Positions 48,892 through 61,505 of a stretch of 64,000 bases of DNA are shown here, piece by piece. The notes under the pieces were generated by a model that was not told where the DNA came from, did not search any database, and saw nothing but the letters and a program-made list of their open reading frames with translations. Origin of the DNA: Polytrichum commune (Eukaryota; Streptophyta; Polytrichopsida; Polytrichales; Polytrichaceae); contig OX485804.1 of NCBI GenBank assembly GCA_950295325.1, forward strand, positions 11,470,001 through 11,534,000, in the 5' to 3' direction. Each line of letters begins with the position of its first letter. The first letter of the stretch is position 1. The position numbers were made by a program, and so were the translations under genes.

Positions 48892-49014
48892 TGTTGATTC
48901 AACATATTATTAGGAGATTCAATAAGCTGTGGTATCCAATGAATTGCCAGCTCAACATTCATAGGTCCACGTGACCATGTAATGACAGATAGATTGCCAG
49001 GTCATTCTGATAGT

Positions 49015-49451
49015 AGCTAGTAGATTCTAATTACCATATTCCCGCTCATAAGCACACTAAATATGATATTTGGTGTCACCAATTCTGATTTTCTTGCTCA
49101 ATACTAATTGTAAACTGTGGTATAGTACACTGAATGTTAACCCAACATTAATTGTCAATCCTTGTAATTTTTTTGGTGGATTATAGATTTACTGTGTTGC
49201 AATTACTGTCACTTATCAAGTGGTTTTCCATCCAAATTTCAATCATCCATGACAATAGTTCATCACAAGTTGTTGACAGGAGACGGTAGGGTTTTTGGCC
49301 AATGGATGAACTCATCCATCATCCATGACGATATTTGTAAACTTATTCACAAGTACCATTTGAAAAGTTAGCATAGTGACATTAAACATCACATGACACT
49401 AAATATCATATTTAGTGTAGTTAGTAGATTAGAATTATTATACTCCCGCTC
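49015..49451. mobile_element. MITE with palindromic ends inside 33-bp direct repeats
   Basis: At 49054-49076 and 49396-49418 lie near-identical 23-bp dyads, ACACTAAATAT-N-ATATTTRGTGT, inverted with respect to each other as element ends (365 bp). Outside them, 49015-49047 and 49419-49451 are direct repeats (AG(C/T)TAGTAGATT...CCCGCTC). A related but decayed copy lies at 55480-55960. Confidence 0.6.
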
Positions 49452-52400
49452 TTTGTGGATCTCTCACCAAGCAATAAAAGGAGATGAGCTTTAGACTTAG
49501 TTTTAGTTTTTCAAATTGGAGACAGATGCTCCCGGATGTAGTCACAGCAATAGAGAAGCTATGGCGTTGTATTATCTCATACTAAGTGAACAATTGGTGT
49601 TAACAATAAGGTAATTTTTCTTAGAGGAGCATCATGTACCTAAAATTTGCAAACCAATTTGATATTTGTAGGTGCATGCACCACATGATTCCTCAATCTA
49701 AATAGTTTCTCATGTCACTAAAATTGTGTTGAAGTTGGTGTCATGATGTTTCTCTCATTAGTCATGTGATGCCTATATCATGGGGGTGAATATTAGGGAT
49801 CCTTATGATAACCACATATACAAGACTTCAACCTAAGATGAAGTAGTAAACATATAGTATATCATCAAAGTGCAACATTAAAATTGTTTACACGTAGCTC
49901 ACATCATTGTTACTATATATTAGAGACAATCTTTTTTAAAACACCAACAATTTCGCTCAAATATTTACAGTTTCTACTCTTGTGACTTTCATATCACGGT
50001 TTACCTTAGAATTGTGAAAAATCGAGCATCGCATCAAAAGTATTTTCCACCCACATTTTTGTGATCTGATAGGGTGAAGTATGATAGAATAGTTGTAAGG
50101 AAATTGCATGTCATTGACCTAATTTCAAGAGAACCTTCATTTGCAAATTGACATGGAATTGAATATCCAACGATTTGTTGGTGGATAAGGTAGTTTTACT
50201 AGGATTTGCATTTGCATCATCTGAACTTAGTGCAACTTCCAAGAGAACACCTTGTGTCTGCAAAATGGTGCAGATCCTATCGCTTCTTAATTGTTGAAGG
50301 CAACAACTAAGGTCTTTTGGGGTTTTTCTCATAACTACAAATAAGCTAAAGAAGTTCCAAACATCATTTTACATAAAAATGTGTTTTCTTCAAGCTTTAT
50401 GAAACTCAACCATGTTGGAGCCATTACTTTTATTTCGAAAACCATGATGGGAATCGGGAGATAACCTCCCAACCCACTTTCACAGTAGTTTGATCACTTC
50501 ACGACATCCAAAATTCACTATTTAGGTAAGCAATTGAAGGTCTTAAAAGCTTCCAAAATTCAAAGGGATTGTTAACACCCCTCTAGGAGACAAAGCCACC
50601 CTTTTCCCAAAGATTCAAGAATATGGAGATCAAGAATTATGGGAGATGAGGTCCATATATTGTGACATGAATCTTGAATGGATGTGTGTGAGAAGTACTC
50701 AACTTTCTTGGAATTACCAGAGACTACTAAGGTTCAAATCATTGATAATATCCAACTGAAAGAAAAGTTACAAACTTAGATATTAAGTTATTGTGTCTCT
50801 TGTTGAAGAGCCCATGGGATTAGGCACAAGAGAGACTTTTTTTCATATTAAAAAATGGCCACCAACACATGCCATGTGCATTGTGGGTTACCATGGAGGT
50901 TGGAGCATTACATAAGAACTTGTAATGTGTGGGTTGGATCAACAACCTCATTGGACTTGTTCTTACATCATGGTAGTCCTCAATAATGTAACTTCTTGTC
51001 CCGCGCCACAAGACATTGATAGTAGCTCTTGTTTTGTGGAATTTGCAAAGTCATAATAACTTCTCTAATATTAAGAGCTTGAGAAGTTATTATTCAAGGA
51101 GGGTTGAGTCGTGGAGACTGCTCTAAAGTTTAAAGACTTGATAGCAAGCCAAAGACAAGCCAAAGAGTGGTTGCAAGACCCCCAAACATGTGCTCAAACA
51201 AACTCTTGGTGATCCAAAGCACCATCCATGTTTTCACTTCCACTTTCTCAAAGGAAAGTGCCAATGTGTCACCATCCAAGCATCAACGATGCCTATGCTC
51301 AAATGCTTTGTACACCTTACACCTATCCAAGTGAGGCTTCATGTGTAAAGCTAACCCCCGGAATGAAAGGAAAAATTCTCAATGAACTATTATATAACTT
51401 TTGATTTAGAAGAAAAACAACTAATTCACCACGGGGGGGGGCTTTGGCAAATCCAATTTATAGTCAAGGTCAAATTCCGAAATTCAAATGACCGCACATA
51501 TCTAAGATTTGTTGGAGACTACTGACACCAAATGAATAATACTCAATGGCTCTCTCATGCAAAGGCCACACAAAGCTTGAGCAATAGTTCGATTTTGCAA
51601 AAGTTTTGGACCAAGGTAAAACAATTTAAATCCCTAATCTTGAGGAGCCTTGGTCCCTCCTTTTTGTGGATTGAAAAATCATTTAAAGTTCAATTTTGAG
51701 TTTCCGTCTTCGCATGCCTCCTCAAAACCAGGAACCCAATTTCTTTTATCTTATCCCATCATTCTGCAAACTTGTATTTCCTACCCAAGCTCTATGTGGC
51801 TTGCCCTTCATCTATAACCAAACATTTGAAGATTCTATATATTACCCACTACTACTACTACTCTTCCTCCCCTACCTCAGTTATTTAATATTATTCCCCA
51901 CATTTACGCAACGCCATCGTTGGCTCTCTTGGAGATGCTACCTCTTATTGATGAACACATAATGGTCTAGTCCACACCCCCAATTATTCCTCAACGCACA
52001 TTGCCATTCACAAACACCTTTCTACTACCAATCTCCTCATAGTACGCCATTGTGACATGCATTGTCTCCAATCACATCTATCCCAACACCTAGATGTATA
52101 CCTCCTATGCACAATACCTCCACACCAACTCAAATATACTTCCAAGGTCTAATCTGGATTCGTTTATTGTTTTCCTTTCTTCCTGAACGTTTTCTTCATA
52201 ATGATTTTGAAGATGGTACACTCAAATTGTATTGTTCAAGCGGCTCCTCAATCAACCATCATACTTTCAAATTGAGGAAACGCAACTTAACATGCTACTC
52301 CTTATTCAACAAAATCTCAACTCTCACCCCCTCCCTTTTTTTTCCCCTTGTCGCCAACTCACCACACTCTTTCAAAACATCTATGATGCCACCATTCCTA

Positions 52401-53012
52401 TAAGTATACCCCTATTAGCCACCACCACCCACCTCTCAAAATGTCGAGAAATGGAAACATCACCACCCCCCCCCCCACCCCCCACCCCCCACCCCCTAGC
52501 CCACTCCCCCTCGCCCTTCATTGCAATCATCTCCCATTTCCCCTCCACACCATGCGCACACACCCTCTCAAATACCCACCCAATGCAATTATACAACTGG
52601 CCTTTCTTTTTTCATAAGACTTCCAAGTTAACCAAATATAAATAGATTTTATAAATACACCGTGTTGCTAGCCCTTGAACATACACAACATTCTCCTCAC
52701 AACAATTTCATTTTCAAATTTAGTTGAATAATATGTATTTATTGGGAATCACATTCAAAATAGCTCCCTTGTGGATGTGGTACGGGAGCATGACCCGCGC
52801 ATACAGTGTCTATGTTTGACAAATTTCATTTGACGTTCAACTTCAAATCCAAAGTGTCACGTGACGTTCTTAAAAACAAAAATGAATGTCAATTGACATC
52901 TACATTTTATTCCAAAATGTCACCTCAATTTTAGCTTACACAATATTTTAGGAAAACTAATATTTTGAATAATCAATATGCAATCTTGATTCGTAATTAA
53001 AAAAAAAACTTA
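49452..53012. other. Gene-free stretch
   Basis: No gene recognised. It contains a G8 tract near 51434, a C-rich low-complexity run (about 52465-52510, on a CCCCCCA theme) and a 12-bp palindrome TGTCAATTGACA at 52887-52898. Confidence 0.5.
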
Positions 53013-53225
53013 TCAATCGGGCGTAAGTATCCTTCGGTCTTGCATGTTTCTCCAAATGTTGAAGATGGTAGCCCAATCCATTGCATAAATTTCGAGCCCA
53101 CAGATAGAAACCCACATAAGAGCATCAAGGGTCTTCAAGTTCAACCTATTGCGCAATTGGCTTTTGATTGCATTTTGTTTGGAAAATCCTCTTTCACATT
53201 GCCTCTCCTTGTTCCCAGTTAGTCT
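53013..53225 (-). pseudogene. hAT transposase C-terminal dimerisation fragment
   Basis: The minus strand reads ERGFSKQNAIKSQLRNRLNL, TLDALMWVS and MDWATIFNIWRNM up to a stop at 53013. The ERGFS...IK..LR.RL pattern is typical of the hAT C-terminal dimerisation region of the ZNF862-like type. Only the last 70 residues are recognisable, so this is a fragment. Confidence 0.65.
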
Positions 53226-53601
53226 CGCTATCTCTGATCACCGTCTCAACTCCCGGTTACAAAGAAAATTGAAGCTGAATTTAAGTATGTAAGTGAGTTT
53301 AGGAAGTTCTCCTAATGTTATGGGTACTTGATACTTGAGCCGCAGTTTATAGTACTCAAGTTGCCTACTAATACATGTCATTTGAATTTCTAGTGTGTCA
53401 ATTGACATGTGGTTTTTTTCTTCACAAGTCACAGTACGTGTCAACTTCTAAAATGTGCGTGTCAATTGACGTGCATTTATTTTTTGTGCAAGTTTTTGCG
53501 TGTCAAAAGAGAAAAACTTGCAAAAACTTTGTCAAACATATACACTGCGCGCATATATACATGCTCCCCACAGGGTACATGTCATGTACTAATCTGGAAT
53601 T

Positions 53602-53814
53602 CTAATCAACCTTCCTCAGCTTCAAGCTAGTGCACATTGTCATTGGAGAAGTAAGTTTATCTTCCACAATTGCATTCCTTTTCATATAAAATGGAATGCC
53701 ATAATGTATCTTTAAATAGCACATTATTGATTTTTTTAAGGATTTGACATCGTAAATTTCATCAAAAGCCTTAGACATGTCTAGTGAGGCCCATCGGAGG
53801 AATATAATAACCAC
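53602..53814 (-). pseudogene. Possible LINE reverse transcriptase fragment
   Basis: The minus-strand frame has SLDMSKAFDEI, resembling RT motif A (D..KAFD), followed by a GIP...V...L spacing seen before the thumb region of LINE RTs. The rest of RT is absent. A chance match cannot be excluded. Confidence 0.35.
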
Positions 53815-54247
53815 AAACTTTGAGAAGAGGCATTTTTATCACATGAAACCCTTTGGTGTAGCACATTCACTAAAAACTACCATGATGGATTCCTTCACAT
53901 TTGTCCCTCTTTACATTGGATTGCCATTTCCATCTTTACCCCCGTGTGTGTGTTGGATAAGGCACCATAGTCAGATGCAGATTCATAGAAACTCCGGACC
54001 CTTTGCAAGGCCGGCGTGGATAAAGTATTTATTCGTAATGTTAATGGCCAAGTGCCCACCGGACAAAGGGCCATTGGAACAATACTACTCTCCTCTGTCA
54101 AGAAAAGTTGGATGCACATATTGTACAAGTGTAGTCCTTGCAATAACTTCTCAACCCAACAACGCAAGTTGATGTGGTAAATCATGCTAATATGCCATTA
54201 TCCCAATTGTGATTAGCAGGAAAGAGTATTGAAGTTATGGTGCACTA

Positions 54248-54692
54248 CACTAAATACACCAATTAGTGAGTGTGGGAATTTAATGAGGGTGGGAAATCAA
54301 TGAAGGTGATACTAATTTTTTACGCTATGAATTAGTGCCACCAAAAGATCTTAGATCTAAGATTAAGAAGCATTGTCCATCTTGGCATTGGCATTATTCA
54401 CTTAAAGTATTGGCACTTCACATGAAATTATCGGCACTTGGAATGAAAGTACCCACACTAATCATTAAATGTATCACCACTTGGCACTATTCACTAACAG
54501 GCATGTGGCACACACTAATGATAACCATGCACTAATTTTCTTGAAATCTATGGTAAATGAGCATAGAATTTATTGTAGTTATGAATTTAGTGTCACTCAT
54601 TTGCAACTTTAGCCCTCGGTAACTTTGAGATTTGGCTAGATTGTGTGTGTAACTTGAAATAATACCACCCTCACTAATTGGTATATTTAGTG
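54248..54692. mobile_element. 445-bp MITE with CACTAAATA ends
   Basis: Left end CACTAAATACACCAATTAGT and reverse complement of the right end CACTAAATATACCAATTAGT are inverted repeats that continue to about 30 bp (GAGTGTGG / GAGGGTGG). TA flanks both ends (54246-54247, 54693-54694), so a 2-bp TA target duplication is possible. The middle contains the palindrome ATCTTAGATCTAAGAT at 54348-54363. Confidence 0.75.
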
Positions 54693-54925
54693 TAGCATGG
54701 AATGTCCTCCTATTTATTAAGGCATTATTTGTTCTTTACCCTCCATTTATGGTCGGTACAAAGGGTATTCCAAGTCCTCTTGACTTTTCTTAGAAAGTCA
54801 AGGTTGGTATTTCTATTGAATGTGACCACAAATGAGAAGCAACTATGAAGACAATTGTGTAACCTAATAAGAAACCACATACAACAACCCTGCACTCAAA
54901 ATAACCACCCGACCAACACCTCATA

Positions 54926-55130
54926 GAAGTCATAATCCAAAAACTCACGAAACAACAACAACCAATCACCATCCAAAAAATCACAGTGTGCTTAGGAATC
55001 CAAGGAAATGAAGTGGTTGACGAACTAACAAAGGAAAGAGATGAACGTCCCAACCCCAAAAACACACGCACTCCCCTTCTGGCACTCCAAAACAAACACC
55101 CATGTCAACCTAAAGAGAAGAAACGCTGAC
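54926..55130 (+). pseudogene. LINE RNase H fragment
   Basis: The plus strand reads VIIQKLTKQ...ITVCLGIQGNEVVDELTKE, matching the last RNase H motif (G.QGNE..D.L.K) of LINE ORF2 proteins, then a basic tail to a stop. It is a short relic, different in sequence from the LINE at 6.5-8.4 kb. Confidence 0.5.
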
Positions 55131-55479
55131 CCTGCGATCAACGTGATTGGAATGCCTGTTTGACCCACCCTTGGTATTATGCCCTCAGGACATAACGTCA
55201 ACCTAAACAAACTAATCATACCCCCATCCTCAAAACTACATACCAACAACATATTCATCCCAAAACACCCATACCTAACCAAATGAAACAATAACTTGCA
55301 CATCCACCCAACCCTATCCCACCACTTATGAACAATCAACACCAACACAAATACCCAAATCACTCAAACCTTCAAATTTAGAACGGACCAATATATTGGA
55401 CATCAACGAAAACACGTGTTCTCAAATTCGCTTCCCCCAACTACCTCACTTTGCCGCTTGGAGATAGCATTGAGTGGAC

Positions 55480-55960
55480 TAGATAACTTGTACATTTCAT
55501 ATTGTATTTGGTGTCATTGAGTAGACTAGATAAGTACAGCTTATATTGTATTTTGTGTCACCGATTCTATTTGTCTTGCTCAATACAACTTGTAAACCAT
55601 ATGTGTAGTGTCACTAACACTAAATGTAAACCTAACAATATTTGTCATTCCTTGTAAAAAGAATTGGACACAATAGATTTACAATGTTGCAACTATTGTC
55701 ACTTACTAAGACTAGTAATTAGCACATCCATGAGAATATTTCATTACAAAATTGTTATAATGCATAATGTGGTACCGAACTTTGTTCAATAATTGGCACG
55801 GAGCATGTAGAGTTTGGGGAGTGGATGAATTAAAAGTAAGTTGGGATAACAACACTTGTAAGATTATTCATAAGAAGCATCATTTGAAAAGTTACTATAG
55901 TGACACAAAATATCATGTGACACTAGACCTAATATTTAGCATAGTAGTTTTCTATGGAAT
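55480..55960. repeat. Decayed copy of the 49-kb MITE region
   Basis: Shares with 49060-49420, in the same order, GGTGTCA, TTGCTCAATAC, TTGTAAAC, ATTGTCA...CCTTGTAA, TAGATTTAC, GTTGCAA, CATTTGAAAAGTTA and ATCA(C/T)(A/G)TGACACTA. Similarity is perhaps 70-75% by eye. Confidence 0.6.
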
Positions 55961-57572
55961 GGAATACAAATAAGTAATGTACTACTAGTAGATGTTGTAC
56001 ACAAGAAGCCTTGCTACAACCCATGATATGTGTACAATATTGAACATAATATTTATCATGCCAGGAGGATCGTTTGCTACGGTCTATATTTGTCATACTC
56101 GTGTCCAATGAAGACACAACATGTCAACAAGATCTGAGGTGGTGAGCACTACGTTGCAACATTTGGTGCTAAATCAAGTCAACCCATGTTTTGAGCGAGT
56201 ATCTCATACCGACCAAGTATCAATAAGGCATGGGTATGAATATGAATATCAAATGATCCATCAATATTAGTGTCGATATCCGCTTGATAGTTGCACGTAG
56301 CATTCATCATCTCAAATCCCATTGATGTGTCATGTTTTCATCAAACATGAGCATGACGAACAAATGCTATGCTTATCTCACCAATGAAGTCCATATGTAT
56401 TAAAGTCATCAAGAGAAAGAAGAACCCTCAAATTGTGAGCAAGTGGGATAGCCCATCCAACACAATTGTGTGGGATTATTGTTTAAAGTGCCAAAAGTCA
56501 ATCTGGCACTTTAGATAAGTGTAGTGTTGGAGGGAGATTTGGCAACAAGTTACAATGGTGAAGACGATGTTGATAATGTTGGGAACCCGTCTACATTTCT
56601 TTTCATTTCATTTGTTTATTGAGACAATGGAGAACTCCAAGGCATAACATTATTCAAATCCATAATATTGTCATGCGGGACTGACAATATTCAAAGGAAT
56701 ATTCCTAGTATATTCTACATTCAATGTGAATATGAAGAATATTCTCTAGAATATTGTCGGTCTCGCAAAACACTGTTTTGAATTTGAATAATGTTATGGG
56801 TTGAGTCGCTAAGGCCAAAATAGTATTGGGATGGCTAACCTTCCTAGCATTTGATTTTCAAGTGAACCCTACCACCTATGATCCACACAATCATAGTGGG
56901 GGTATCCGAATGAATCAATTATTTTCAACCAAGCTTGTGGGAATCTAGGGCTTGCCCTTGGGGGGAGATATAGATGTTGGCTAGCTTTGAAAAAAAGACA
57001 AAGCTGGTTTCGGGATTACGTATAGACTTAGACCAACTTGAAATTGAAGCAACACTGTAATTCACAGCTATGGCAACATCGAAGTCATCTTTCTTTCTTC
57101 TTGTTTGAGACAAATAAGCCAATAAGCCAATGTCATAAATAAATGAAGAAGTAGCATGAAAACCCGCCCACTTTAAAAGAAGGCAAACAAAACCCCCTCG
57201 GACGCATAACACCGCCATGTAAAAAGTAACAAAAGCCCAACCCCAACAAGGGCAACCCAGCATAACTAGCAACCAAGGACAATCCCCACCCTTCCCTCAC
57301 CTAGAACATTTGTATAGCTACCCCCACCTATGTTTCCCGCTCTTTTCTTTCTCCTCTGTGGCTGGCCCGGAGTCCCGGCGTTGCAAAACGGGAAGCAGCT
57401 ATGGCGTCCCCCATGCCAGCACTCCAATCGCCCCGCCTTCAATTGCAGGAAGCCAATCTCTCCGTCACTGCCTTTCCCGGAACAAATGCCGATGGTGCGC
57501 CGCAAGACATATAGGGGGAACACGCGAGGTAGAGGCAGCTGAAGTTGTGGTGAGATTAAGAGTATAACTCAG
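55961..57572. other. Gene-free stretch upstream of MIS12
   Basis: No gene other than the hairpin at 56643-56798. The GC-richer part at 57330-57572 is probably promoter and 5' leader of MIS12. Confidence 0.45.
56643..56798. repeat. 156-bp hairpin (MITE or small-RNA precursor-like)
   Basis: Arms of about 50 bp: left CATAACATTATTCAAAT and right ATTTGAATAATGTTATG are perfectly complementary, as are the inner blocks TGCGGGACTGACAATATTC and GAATATTGTCGGTCTCGCA except for two positions. The central loop is itself AT-rich and partly self-complementary. Confidence 0.75.
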
Positions 57573-60108
57573 ATGGATATAGATGCGCCGGAGAGGCAGC
57601 CGGGAACGTATCCTGTGCACGTGCAGAATTTCGATAGCGATGCTTTCATTGCCGAGATCGTCAGTGCTGTGAGTCTGGAATTATACTTCTGATTCTGGTT
57701 GTATTGTTTTATTTTTTTTCGTTTCTCGCTTGTTCAAGTCGTCGTCGCTGGAGTTTCTTTCTTGCGAGGTTAGTTAGCCGAAAAATCATGAAGCAATGAT
57801 CTTAGTTCTACTTCCCGTAATGTACTCGCTCCCATATGCACTCCCTGTAATTTAAGATGATCTACACTTAACCCTTAAAAGATCAAGAGTTAAGTGTAGA
57901 TTTCAATGTACGACCTGTACACACAATTTCTACAAGCCTCACCAAGTTTTGAAATCATTACCTATATTTATATATATATATACGGAATTGAAACCTTTGT
58001 TAAGTACATTATCTAATATACTTACATGTGACTAGCATCGATGATCAAAATACTTAGCATGTATTTGTACCTACTGGTACCCAGGTTGTGCATTTGAACC
58101 CATATATTCAATATCATTAAGGCATTCAACCAATTTGACAAGTGCACAGAATTAATTAATTTTAGATAAGGTCACTTTGTAACACCAATAGCTTTTAGCT
58201 AAAAGTGGAAGTGTGTGTGTGGAAGTATGTAGCTCAAATACGTTTTTTTTGCATGAAGGCCCGAATTGAAAATTCGGTTAAATGTTTGAAACATCGCCAG
58301 CATGTACATAGATTTGGCGAATTTTGCACTCTGGAGTAATTACCTGCGAACTGTGGTCTTTCAGGTTATCGAAATTTCAATGAGCGACTTCACGGAGATG
58401 GATCTGTATGTTCAACAGTTCAAGCCTTGTCACATTGTTTGCAATTGAATGTATCCTGTACTCGTACAGAAATATCAATCCATTTCTTCAACATTAAACT
58501 CTAATCTTAGCATGAAGATTTTCACCCTCGTTGTCCTGACGCAGTTGCTCTACTCGGAGTCTGAATATCACCAGCAAGGAATCCGTTGCAGCCTTACAAC
58601 AGGTATCCACTAGAAATCTGTCACATAATCATGCAATCAAATGCAGTACTTGAGTATATCACCATTATTTTCCTCTGATCAAAGTTTGATCACGAGCTTA
58701 GTCTATAAAGAGGGCTTGTGTTGAGTCTCCTTTGATCTTGCTGCAAAGCGTTTATCTTCGTTTTTGACGCAACTTGTAATTTACTGGCTGGGCAAACCTT
58801 TCAAATGCCTGCAGGGAATCTCTACTGTGTTTGAGACTTTCCTAAGCAAGTTTGTGCATGAAGACCTTGCACAATGGGAAACATATTGCCGGGAATACTG
58901 TTTGAAACTGCCGAATGGCTTTGTCATGCCAGAAAAGGTAATGTGAAGCTCAAAAAATGGTTCATGGAGTCTTCTACATCCCTGTTGCAAAAGCAGAGGA
59001 TTTAGTCATGGTCTGCTGTGCTTGTGTACACTAAACCTATGCAAATACTAATATCCTAGTTACCTGAGCAGTACGAACCATCACTTGCTGGTAAAGAAGA
59101 CGAGGAAGCCAAGCTGGATGCTGAGATGACGAGTCTTCGAAGAAGAAAGCTTGCAGTAAGTGCTGATTCTTGACTAAGGTGCTTCGAGTGTATGATGAAC
59201 TTATCAATTCACATGGTTTATCCAGTCTACGGTTGCCCAGATTGAACTGTATGTGAATATCAAGGATGATATGGACTTGGCATGTAGAAAATGGAAGAGG
59301 TTCTCCCAGATAGACTTACCATCACCTGTACTCAGACCTTGAAGAGTGCATGGCAAGTATGTTACAATACGACTTTTTATGGTCTGCAGGCTGAAAAAGA
59401 AGCAGCAAAGTTGGCCAGGGATATAAGAGCCCTTGAAGCTCACCTGGAGGCTAGGGGGAATTTTATTGAAGCATTTGAGCAGCTGCAAAATCCTCCTCTT
59501 AATGGTAATAATGTCATTACCTAAGTAATTATGTAGCAGAATGCAATTGACATGCTATATTCTGCAAAGGGTAAAACATTAAGGTGGCTAGGGGATGTTC
59601 TGTTGTTTTCTGGGGCCCCACCACTTTCGCGTGGTTACTATTTCTTGCTGAGGTTGGATATGAAAGCATGTGCTCTCCAAATCACGCATGACATAAAAGG
59701 GTTAATTTTGCAGACCTGGGGACTGCTGTTCGTGAGCTTAGTGAGTTGCGCAAGGAAGCTGATGCTTTGAGAGCCCAAAGATTTCAAAGATTGATGGCAG
59801 CGTCCATTTCCAATCCTGAGCTTGGTCCTGCAGGTATGTCAAACCACGAATTGGGCACCCATCAAAGACAATATTTAAGTTGATGCACATCATTTCTCTT
59901 GAGTTTGTCTCTGAAATATGATCAATGACTGTACAAACACTACACATCCTGTATCTGTCTTCCACACAATCAGTGCAGTTCATGTTCATGTACTTCAATT
60001 CCAAGTGACCTATAATCCCTTGAATTGCACACACCTATCTCAATGGACCCAGATCATACATATTAACTAACTTCATCATTTGCACCAGGAGAGAGCCAAG
60101 GCTTGTAG
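57573..60108 (+). CDS. MIS12: MIS12 kinetochore complex subunit homolog
   Basis: Exons: 57573-57668, 58365-58405, 58545-58602, 58815-58937, 59060-59155, 59226-?, 59390-59504, 59714-59833, 60089-60108, all with GT-AG borders that keep frame. The product (about 230 residues) starts MDIDAPERQ, has NFDSDAFIAEIVSAVIEI, then NITSKESVAAL, GISTVFETFLSKFV, LAQWETYCREYCLKLPNGFV and a long coiled coil (RRRKLA, AEKEAAKLARDIRALEAHLE, ELSELRKEADALRAQRF). The helix followed by WE.YC...C...P.GFV.P matches plant MIS12, a core kinetochore protein linking CENP-C chromatin to the outer kinetochore. The 3' limit of exon 6 is unclear: in-phase donors are TAT|GTGAAT near 59253 or CCT|GTACTC near 59326, and an out-of-frame GTATGT lies at 59357. 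The frame is otherwise intact. Confidence 0.75.
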
Positions 60109-61505
60109 AAAGGATTCCAATATATGTTGATGCACTGACAGCAACTTTGCCCTGGGGCACCCACCAAGCAACACATTCAATCATGTGCAAATGGTGCCAT
60201 TTTTGAACAAAGTTTGTGACCAGCTAGGTATTACCGGAATCAACAAACTGCTTCAGGACAGTCCAGATCAATCAGCCTTCTCTTCAATTCATTGCAAGTT
60301 TCAATGACAATATCCTCGCAAGCTGTGTACCATGGTTCACAACGCAAGTTCTTGAGTAGTCTGTGCACAACTTATTTATCCGAAAAGGCCATTGATAGAG
60401 AGGCTTCAATGGTTCATTGAACTATCATTGCGGATTGTGCGGTGTTTGATATTGGCACAAGCAAAATGTAAAATACAAGTTCGTGTTGCGTGTTGTGTCA
60501 ACTTTGTCAACAGTTACGTAATCTGAACATCATCTCTTACCTGTGTCAGGTCAAGAATTTAGATTAAGGTTACAAAGCTCTTGGAATGTTCTTCTAAAAC
60601 CAAAGTTGTAACAAATGTATGTATTGCAGTCACATCCATTTGGTTTCATTGTCTCTGTTTTCATGCTTTCATATATTTGAATCCATGTATCCAGTTTCAT
60701 ATAAAACAGTTATGTAGCTGTTTGACTACAAGATTTAAATAATGTAGTTATATAGCTATCGAAACTTAGTTCAAATATTCTTCATGCAATCATAAACATG
60801 TCATGAATATGAAATAACGCTTCTAATTCCATTTGATAATAATAATCATAGAGATTCAAACATTTAGCTTGAATCAATTCTACTCTTATAAGCGGCCGAC
60901 ACCCAGTTGCAGAGGAAATAGAAACTGTCAAACAGGTGCCGAATTATCTATGACCATTCGTGAACATGTTAAAAGCAGGCGGAAAGGGTGCACATGCAGT
61001 CATATAATTTTGGCCCATGGTGGCAGAGAACTATTTATGTAACTAACTGCATAAAATAGAATCAAATGTAATACTGTTTTTAGAACTCAGACCCTAAGTT
61101 GGTGTGAAAGCGTGGGAATTTCTTGCAAAGGAGTGATCTTACATGAGCAGATCATGTTTTCATACAATTGACTGATTTTCCTAGTAACACCAAAGTGTGA
61201 GCATGATACGAATTCCACGCATAATATGTTTTCCAATCACTTCTGTTGGAGCCAACATTTGGAATTTGCTCTTATATCAGGATGGATAAGCCATACAAAC
61301 ATTTGCATCCACTTCGTGAATTTGGACCATGAGGTTCTAGACAGTTGCATCAACTTTGTGAATTTGGACCATGAGGTTCTAGACAGTTGCATCAACTTTG
61401 TGAATTTATGAGAACTCATTTGCATTATGTAGAATAACTTACTAATGGAAGCCAGGAGGTGCATAATTACATCCTGCTGCTGCTGCCAGTTTTACAATTT
61501 TGGTT
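60109..61505. other. Intergenic region between convergent MIS12 and SHMT
   Basis: Contains the 3' untranslated sequences of both genes (not delimited) and the tandem repeat at 61316-61407. No further gene recognised. Confidence 0.5.
61316..61407. repeat. 42-bp tandem repeat
   Basis: Two identical units (61316-61357, 61358-61399; GTGAATTTGGACCATGAGG... to ...GCATCAACTTT apart from the start of the first) plus a partial third unit. It lies about 100 bp beyond the SHMT stop codon, likely in its 3' UTR or just outside. Confidence 0.85.

Noticed and set aside
53777-54172. Plus-strand open frame of 131 codons
   Set aside because: No motif recognised; the opposite strand carries a possible RT fragment that explains part of it.
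54790-55363. Minus-strand open frames with hydrophobic, membrane-like peptides
   Set aside because: The plus strand has a LINE RNase H motif; the hydrophobic minus frames are antisense to it.
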